NCBI GenBank assembly: GCA_028023455.1
Contig: JAQFVV010000018.1
Span: 6,597,800 to 6,661,799 of the forward strand
Length of the DNA: 64,000 nucleotides
Reading direction: 5' to 3'
Origin: Epiperipatus broadwayi
Taxonomy: Eukaryota > Onychophora > Udeonychophora > Euonychophora > Peripatidae
Shown: positions 58,598 to 64,000 of the stretch, one piece after another
Layout of the letters: each line of letters begins with the position of its first letter
How positions within the stretch are numbered: position 1 is the stretch's first letter
Notes under the pieces: generated by a model
What the model was told of the DNA's origin: nothing
Database searches by the model: none
The model's input: only the letters and a program-made list of their open reading frames with translations
Program-made: the position numbers and the translations under genes

Positions 58598-58679
58598 ATG
58601 CATTTGGAATATTTAACTAAAAATTAAACTTTTCTAAAGACATTCAACACACATATTAGATGATGGAAATAGTCCAATA

Positions 58680-59360
58680 TAAAAATACAGATGGAGTCAC
58701 CTTGTCTTACACCTTTCTCAATGTTGACTTTCCCAGTATCATTATGTAATTTAATTGTTGCTGTTGCATTTTTATAAATATTCTTTAAAATATGACAATA
58801 TCCTGGATCTATACCTTGATGATCCAATGCTTTAATCACTGAAGAAATGTTTATAGAATCAAATGCCTTTTCATAATCTACAAATCCAAAACATAATGAC
58901 AACTCATATTCATTTGTCCTTTCTATAACTTCTCTCAATACTTGAATATGATCTACTGTACTAAAACCACTTTTAAATCCAGCTTGTTCTCTTGGTTGGT
59001 GAAAATCCAAGGTTCTCTGTAGACGAGTTGTAATTATCTTGGTAAAAATTTTATATAAAACTGATAAAAGGCTGATAGGTCTGTAATTTCTAATATTTTC
59101 TTTATCACCTTTTTTAAATATTAATATTATTACTGCATTCTTCCAATCATCCGGTACATCTTTATCATTTAGACATTTGGTATATAACTTTGCTAATATT
59201 TTTCCTGTTTCTTCACCTGCTTCTTTTAATATATCAATTACAATTCCATCATTACCTGGAGCCTTTCCTTTTTTCACACATTTAATTGCATTTCTCACTT
59301 CTTCATTTAAAATTCTGGGCAATTCGGAAGATGTAATAGATATAGGAGGTACTTGTAAAA
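58680..59360 (-). pseudogene. LINE RT N-terminal half (fingers and palm)
   Basis: Blocks in order: SSELPRILNEEV (about 59325), VKKGKAPGNDGIVIDILKEA, VPDDWKNAVIILIFKKGD, NYRPISLLSVLYKIFTKII, REQAGFKSGFSTVDHIQVLR, LCFGFVDYEKAFDSIN (with the first catalytic aspartate in FVDYEKAFD) and KGVRQGDSI at about 58695. After GVRQGDS the text turns into palindrome sequence and a stop. The frame is joined to the endonuclease frame by a one-base shift near 59355. Motifs are well kept, so this is a rather young copy. Confidence 0.9.
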
Positions 59361-60797
59361 TTCTTGATAAAAATCTTCTACCAATTTCATAATGTCATCC
59401 CTCTTTTTAGTAATAATTCCATCTTTTTTCCTTATTGCAGATATAAATTTCCTACCAATACCAAAATGTTGTTTTACATTCTTAAGACTTTTATTTTCTT
59501 CTACAGCTTTTCTTGCTAGTTCACAGTTATACTTTCTTATATCATTTTCAACTCTTTTCCGCACCATTTTACAAAATTGGAGATATTCAATTCTTTTTAA
59601 TGCATCATTCTTGCATATCTTCATATTCCTTCTTTTCTTCATAAGTTCTCTAGTCTCAGTAGAAAGTTTATTAGTCAATTGCTGCTTTTTTCTACCAGCT
59701 ATCTTTGTTGCAGTTTTTAAAAGTGTATCAGTTATTTTCATATTAATTTCATTCAAATCTGAATCATGTTCAAAATCTACTAATACTTGAAACCGATTTG
59801 TAAGTTCTAATTTAAATTCATTAGAATGTTTCTGAAGATTAGGAATATCAACTGTAAATATAGTTTTTCTTAATAATTTTTGTCTCTCTAGTTTTACATT
59901 AACATGTATGTTACCCCTTACTAATCGATGATCACTTCCTGTGTTAAATTTATTAAGAACATTACAATCTTGAAATATGTATTTCCTGTTAGTCAAAATA
60001 TAATCCAATTCTGCTGTACCTTCATTTGGATGCTTCCATGTCCATTTCCTTCTAACATTTTTCTCAAAAAAAGAATTCATAATATAAAGTTTTTCCTTCT
60101 CTGCAAACTCCACAAGTCTATGTCCTCTCTCATTTCTATTACCACAACCAAAATTACCTACAACACTTTCATCTTTCATTTGTTTACCAATTCTAGCATT
60201 AAAATCTCCCATAACAATTTTAAAATGTTGTTTACTCTGATCAAAAGCCTTTTGTACATCCATATAAAAATCTTCTACTACTTCATCACTGTGAGAACTT
60301 GTTGGGGCATAAACCTGAATTATCTGCATTTGATATCTGCTATTAAGTTGTATAACTAATCTTGCCACTCTGTCTGATACACCATCAATCTCCACAATAT
60401 TGTTCTTCCACTTTTTATTTATAATGAATCCTACTCCACTTGTATTTCCAATATTTGTGCCTTTATAATAGAGCATATGTCCACTTTTTAAATCAATTGT
60501 CTCTTCACCTTTTCTTCTAACTTCACAAAGTCCAATAATATCCCATTTAATATAAGAGAGTTCTTCTTCTAATTCTTGCAATCTTCCTTCACTTGAAAGT
60601 GATCTGCAGTTGTAAGTACCTAAATAAAAAGTCATCATCAAATGGCAGCCTGGGTCCGCCTCCAGGATATTCTTAGCACCCTCCACCTTCGGCCACCAAC
60701 CGCTGCCTTGGTTGGTGACTTTACAGCCTCCTGGGATTAAGGGCCATGCTTTATTTTTGTCTGTCATAATTGTATAATTGGGAAAAAACTTTATCAT
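59361..60797 (-). CDS. LINE endonuclease (EEP family) with linker, 5' part of the RTE-like LINE
   Basis: The frame starts at 60797 (60797-59307 in total). The endonuclease begins at about residue 55 with MTFYLGTYNCRSLSSEGRLQ and has all main motifs of the exonuclease-endonuclease-phosphatase fold: IIGLCEVRRKGEE (catalytic glutamate), VYAPTSSHSDE, IVMGDFNARIGKQ (aspartate and asparagine), ELDYILTNRK and TGSDHRLVRGN (the serine-aspartate-histidine box). It nicks target DNA to prime reverse transcription. Residues about 290-480 form a basic linker. The frame then slips by one base before the RT, so the protein ends early (…LPNCPEF). No stop lies within the endonuclease. The true start could be an inner ATG, e.g. 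at 60767 or 60635. Confidence 0.9.
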
Positions 60798-61100
60798 TTA
60801 CACAAACATTCATTCTGCCTTATCAGGCACTGAGAAGAAAGACCATGGTGTTTCTTGATCTTAAACTCAGAGGTAAAAAGCCAATAAACTCACCACGCTG
60901 GCTAATGCGTGTTGGTGAGCAGCCCATCCATGTTCGTATACTATATGAATAAACATATAGTAACATATAGTAATAACAGCTGCAACGACAAGAACGTATG
61001 GAGTGGACATTAGGAATTTGCCCTGCTCGGTTCCTTTAAGGCCTCCAAGAGGAATCAAAGGGTCTCCTTTCAGTTAATAGCAAACTCCTTTCTGCAGCCC
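60798..61100 (-). other. Probable 5' untranslated part of the RTE-like LINE
   Basis: Visibly richer in G+C than the flanking DNA and continuous with the endonuclease frame. In the minus reading it has GGAGACCCTTTGATTCC (about 61060) and GGATGGGCTGCTCACC (about 60930). The G+C drops to background at about 61100, taken as the 5' end. A 63-residue frame here (61058-60867) has no recognisable similarity. Confidence 0.55.
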
Positions 61101-62605
61101 TATTATAGTATATATATATAAAAGAATTGATTAAAAAAAAAAAAGTTAATATTTGCATAATGAATAATATTTCTGTAGTGTAATTTTTATAAGCAACTAA
61201 TAAAAATTATTAATATTTGCATACTTCTAAATTTTTTTTGATGAATACTATCTATGAATTCCATTACTTAAAAAAGTTACACATGCATGTTACAGCTTGT
61301 AATAGTCACAGGTTATATTGTATTTTTTGGTGCATTAGGCAAGCTAAACATTTGGCACATTTCTCCATGATCAAATAAGTATTAGCTAACTGGCTTCAAA
61401 CGTAATGACTGAGTAAAATTTGCATGCACATTGCTAAAATAAAATTCACATAAATTCAAAATAACTATAGTAAATTTAAATCAATAACTTTCTTCCAATC
61501 CATCTGCATCATGGGCATTTGTCTATTTGCCTATTTTATCACTATGACTATGAATATATAATCATAATTTTAGGTGATTATTATTCTTTTTAATATTTAA
61601 AAATATTATGAATTATAATAACTTTTAAAATAAATAATCAATTAAAATAGTATAAAAAAGTCATTTAATTTTATGCATCATTACACATATTAACATTCAT
61701 ATTAATAATTCCTGTGAATATTTTTTATGTCCAATAGATACATTACGCATATTATTATTACAGATAAATATATAAATTCTTTGTATTATATTCTTAGTAG
61801 TTAGTGCAGCTATAAGAGACTACTAATTTAGACTTCTGAATCTGCAGTAGCAGTTAGTTTTGATTAATTCTTTAATTAAAGTGAAATTCTTTCACAATAA
61901 AAGTGTATAACACTGTTTGCAAGAGGAAATTAAATAAAAATGTATAAACTTTATTGTAAAGCATTAACTCAGTGGTATAATGACAGTACATTTCTCTTCC
62001 ATGCTCATAATGTCAGAGTTGAAACCTGGGTGTAAAAATTAAACATTTTTCAGATTTCAATTTGACTTGGAAAGTTTTTGCTAAGCAGTGAGTCCACAAA
62101 CAATCCGGATAAATAAACAAACATTGGTTTAATAAGCAGACATCAAACTATTTTTATTTTGAGGATAAAACAAAGATGAAAAATACACAAATACCCACTA
62201 AACAGCAAATGGAAATTCTAGTAAATAATACCTTCATCACCATTATTTTTCTATGAGGAAAGAAGCTGTTTTAAAAGCCTTTTACTCTGTAATAAGCTAT
62301 TTAAACACTGTTTTCCATTTTTCTTTATCTACATGTATATCCATGCATTCTTTTAGATGTAATAGAATAAGCTATAATATACATTGTGATTAATTTTGTT
62401 TTAGGCTGACAAATATTTGAAATCAATAAACATTTTAGATTCTTAAATATTTACCTATCACTTATAAGTAGCTGCTTATTGCCTAATAAGTAAAAAAAAA
62501 ATTGTAATCACTGATGAAGTTTTTTTAAAAATAAAATTAGAATTGCAGTAACTTGTATATAAACAAATTTCCTCTTCATCAATTTTTCACTGAAGATGGT
62601 TTTAT
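61101..62605. other. AT-rich DNA without recognised genes
   Basis: No coding frame recognised; one tRNA-like remnant at 61965-62035. Confidence 0.6.
61965..62035 (+). repeat. Degenerate tRNA-like sequence
   Basis: TTAACTCAGTGGTATAATGA resembles an A box, and GAGTTGAAACCTGGG about 40 bases later a degenerate B box. Spacing fits a tRNA; stems do not pair well. Probably a SINE head or tRNA pseudogene. Confidence 0.4.
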
Positions 62606-62764
62606 AAAGAATACACTAGTTCACTTAATGACCAGAATGGGTATATACCAATGACTAAATAAGAAAGAATACACTAGTTCACTTAATGACCAGAATGGGT
62701 ATATACCAATGACTAAATAAGAAAGAATACACTAGTTCACTTAATGACCAGAATGGGTATATAC
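62606..62764. repeat. 58 bp minisatellite, about 2.7 copies
   Basis: The unit contains AAAGAATACACTAGTTCACT, TAATGACCAGAATGGG and TATATACCAATGACTAAAT. Copies start at 62606, 62664 and 62722 with no visible differences. The third is cut after TATATAC by the hAT element. Confidence 0.92.
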
Positions 62765-62998
62765 CAGGCATGTCAAACTCATTCAAACAATGGGCCACTT
62801 TATGCTACTGGTAAGATTCTCGCGGGCCACATCACACAAATTTTCTTAAAATTGTATTTTGAAAGTGAAAATGCAGGAATATAGATAGGGTAATTAAAGC
62901 ATATTATGTAGTTTAGTGAATTCACTTCAATAATATACAATTGATATAGTATTGCTTTTATTTAAACATTTATTTTATCTGATTACATATTTATAAAA

Positions 62999-63362
62999 CT
63001 ACAATTTATTGTTTTTACTGGAAACTTGCCAGCGTTTTCCTCTTACTAGTTTTTCAATATCTGGATTCAAAGACTGAGAACAAGCAATTTTCATTATGGC
63101 AGATAGATGTTTATCAGTTAATCTTGATCTGTAAGCTGTTTTATTTAATTTCATGCATGAAAATAATTTCTCACATAAGTATGTACTTCCAAAAAGCTTA
63201 AAATTTGTGCAGCAAATTTTTTAATTTCCGGGTATCTTTCACCTAAATAGGAATAAATTTTCGGAGTTCCTACTTCTGATATTTGGTTTTTAAAATCGAA
63301 TCATTCTGGAAATCAATTAATTCCAGTTGTATCGAAGTCGGAGCTTTTTCAACTTCAGATCG
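62999..63362 (-). pseudogene. hAT transposase C-terminal (dimerisation) part
   Basis: Past the adapter the minus-strand frame reads EVEKAPTSIQLELIDFQ, loses phase near 63275, then continues with YLGERYPEIKKFAAQIL, FGSTYLCEKLFSCMKLNK, AYRSRLTDKHLSAIMKIA and KRWQVS to a stop at 62999-63001. The segment with C.K.FS.M...K...R..LTD.HL is the hAT family dimerisation region. One frameshift makes this copy defective even without the adapter. Confidence 0.85.
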
Positions 63363-63384
63363 CTACACGACGCTCTTCCGATCT
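63363..63384. other. Illumina read-1 adapter sequence (assembly contaminant)
   Basis: CTACACGACG followed directly by CTCTTCCGATCT is identical over 22 bases to the 3' end of the standard Illumina TruSeq read-1 adapter. It lies inside the hAT transposase. On the minus strand it gives the artefactual protein end DRKSVV. Not biological sequence. Confidence 0.97.
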
Positions 63385-64000
63385 AAAATTTCTTTGAACT
63401 CCTTGAAATCATCAAAACGTTTATCGAATTCGTCTTTTATTTTTTCAATTTTTGCAGAGTGATGTGAAAACGAGCAACTTTGATTTTGTGCTTTTAACTG
63501 CTCACATGTAGGAAAATACGTCAAAACGTTCTTTTGCAAATGATTTTTAAACAAATTCAGTTTTTGTACAAAGCTTGCAACTGCATCATACATATTCGTT
63601 ATCAATTGATCTTTGCCTTGCAATGTAATATTAAGATTATTCAGATGGCCTGTAATATTTATTAAAAATGCTAGGTCTTGTACCCACAATGGATCTTTTA
63701 TAATTGATATATTTTCGTTGTTTTCATCTTTCATTTCAAAAAATAATATTATTTCCTCCAAAATCAGATAGAAGCTCTTTAAGACATTGTGGCAGGACAA
63801 CCAACGAACTTCTGTGTAATAAGGAAGATCTTCGGATTCTAAATCTTTAAGGAACGAAGTAAATTGGCGATGGTTAAGTGCTCTTGATCGAATAAAGTTG
63901 ACTATCTTTGTAACTGTTTTAAGTACTTGATCCATTTTTAATAATTTTAAACAGAGAACTTGTTGGTGAATGAGGCAATGAAAAGCTTTGATTTTCGGTT
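63385..64000 (-). pseudogene. hAT transposase, central part, N-terminus beyond the window
   Basis: Open minus-strand frame from the window edge to the adapter. It reads KAFHCLIHQQVLCLKLLK at the edge, so the ATG at 63935 is not the start. It continues with FIRSRALNHRQFTSFLKDL, YYTEVRWLSCHNVLKSFYL and DLAFLINITGHLNNLNITLQ. RHRQF-like text, the EVRWLS box and the LNITLQGKD box are hallmarks of the ZBED5/GTF2IRD2-type hAT transposases frequent in invertebrate genomes. The catalytic D,D,E residues cannot all be placed in the part seen. The reading is cut by adapter sequence at 63384. Confidence 0.9.

Larger units (their letters stand above)
57310..58670. mobile_element. 1.36 kb palindrome: head-to-head PLE 3' ends inserted in the LINE RT
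   Basis: The centre is the 14 base GGACGGCGCCGTCC (57961-57974). Arms of 658 and 703 bp mirror each other almost completely: PLE C-terminal coding, tRNA-like segment, hammerhead-like box, 42 bp tandem units, and the border TTTCCATCATCTAATATG with its inverse. The arms differ by one extra 42 bp unit and a few bases, including one A that shifts the right-arm frame. The insertion removes the normal text between GVRQGDS and FADD of the LINE. No clear target duplication was seen. Two truncated 5' ends joined at the centre fit inverted double priming of a PLE. Confidence 0.85.
56462..61100 (-). mobile_element. Near full-length RTE-like LINE, split by a PLE palindrome
   Basis: Minus-strand order: 5' untranslated part (about 61100-60800), apurinic-type endonuclease and linker (60797-59307), RT N-terminal half (59360-58680), inserted palindrome (57310-58670), RT C-terminal half and tail (57305-56490), and a (GATGAT)n-like 3' end (56485-56462). 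Without the insert the element is about 3.3 kb, the usual size of RTE-type LINEs. Two other copies lie at 35220 and 40290. The break in the RT, one frameshift near 59355 and local loss of text make it non-autonomous now. Clade call (RTE-like) is by length, single-protein layout and short-repeat 3' end; RTE versus a close sister clade is not settled. Confidence 0.85.
62765..64000 (-). mobile_element. hAT element, ZBED5/GTF2IRD2-like, one end in window
   Basis: The left end CAGGCATGTCAAACTC is a typical hAT terminus and is followed by GGGCCACTTTATG and CGCGGGCCACATC subterminal phrases. The transposase is coded on the minus strand from beyond 64000 to 62999. The element sits in the third copy of the minisatellite; GTATATAC (62757-62764) would be its 8 bp target duplication on this side. 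The right end is outside the window. Confidence 0.85.

Noticed and set aside
60867-61058. A 63-residue minus-strand frame with a hydrophobic stretch
   Set aside because: Lies in the probable 5' untranslated part of the LINE, has no recognisable similarity and no known counterpart in such LINEs.
1-64000. CRISPR arrays, bacterial operons, rRNA genes or a host gene
   Set aside because: No regularly spaced repeats, no dense coding, no rRNA-like sequence and no exon-like similarity to host proteins were seen.

Overview
This window reads as repeat-dominated, AT-rich (roughly three quarters A+T by eye) nuclear DNA of an invertebrate animal. The mix of Ty3/gypsy, RTE-like and CR1/Jockey-like LINEs, Penelope-like elements (PLEs), hAT elements and fold-back MITEs would suit an arthropod, but nothing here fixes the species. 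I found no host protein-coding gene, no rRNA and no convincing functional tRNA. Every coding stretch I can recognise belongs to a mobile element, and almost all are broken.

Layout. 1-4208: minus-strand Ty3/gypsy element (integrase start, RNase H, RT, protease, gag, leader, candidate PBS and 5' LTR); its 3' end lies beyond the left edge. 4.2-19.4 kb: mostly AT-rich DNA with no gene, plus members of a fold-back MITE family (7.4, 12.1 and 13.0 kb; a fourth at 34.4 kb), a tRNA-like SINE remnant and short tandem repeats. 19.43-20.37 and 23.5-24.0 kb: two PLE fragments arranged as head-to-head inverted pairs. 24.4-32.1 kb: two direct copies of a ~2.8 kb repeat, each carrying a LINE C-terminal zinc-finger fragment, flanking a plus-strand gag remnant; the right copy holds a hAT-type MITE whose empty site survives in the left copy. 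35.2 and 40.3-41.9 kb: a short and a very decayed copy of the RTE-like LINE that is almost full length at 56.46-61.1 kb. 44.5-51 kb: decayed plus-strand CR1/Jockey-like LINE pieces, one split by a near-perfect 225 bp palindrome with a 14 bp target duplication. 52.5-56.4 kb: another head-to-head PLE pair, a LINE zinc-finger fragment and a further PLE piece. 56.46-61.1 kb: the RTE-like LINE with an intact-looking endonuclease, its RT split by a ~1.36 kb palindrome built from two head-to-head PLE 3' ends, each with a tRNA-like segment. 62.6-64.0 kb: a 58 bp minisatellite broken into by a minus-strand hAT element of the ZBED5/GTF2IRD2-like type, whose transposase is interrupted by 22 bases identical to the Illumina read-1 adapter.

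The main points for follow-up are: (1) the adapter inside the sequence, an assembly artefact; (2) the recurrent head-to-head arrangement of PLE 3' ends at four places, with hammerhead-ribozyme-like core strings near three of them; (3) the palindrome with tRNA-like parts inside the RTE-like LINE; (4) the paired filled and empty hAT sites. Nested insertions give a relative chronology: LINEs first, then PLE and palindromic insertions, while the hAT MITE postdates the 2.8 kb duplication. All alignments were made by eye, so end points of decayed copies are approximate, commonly to within some tens of bases.
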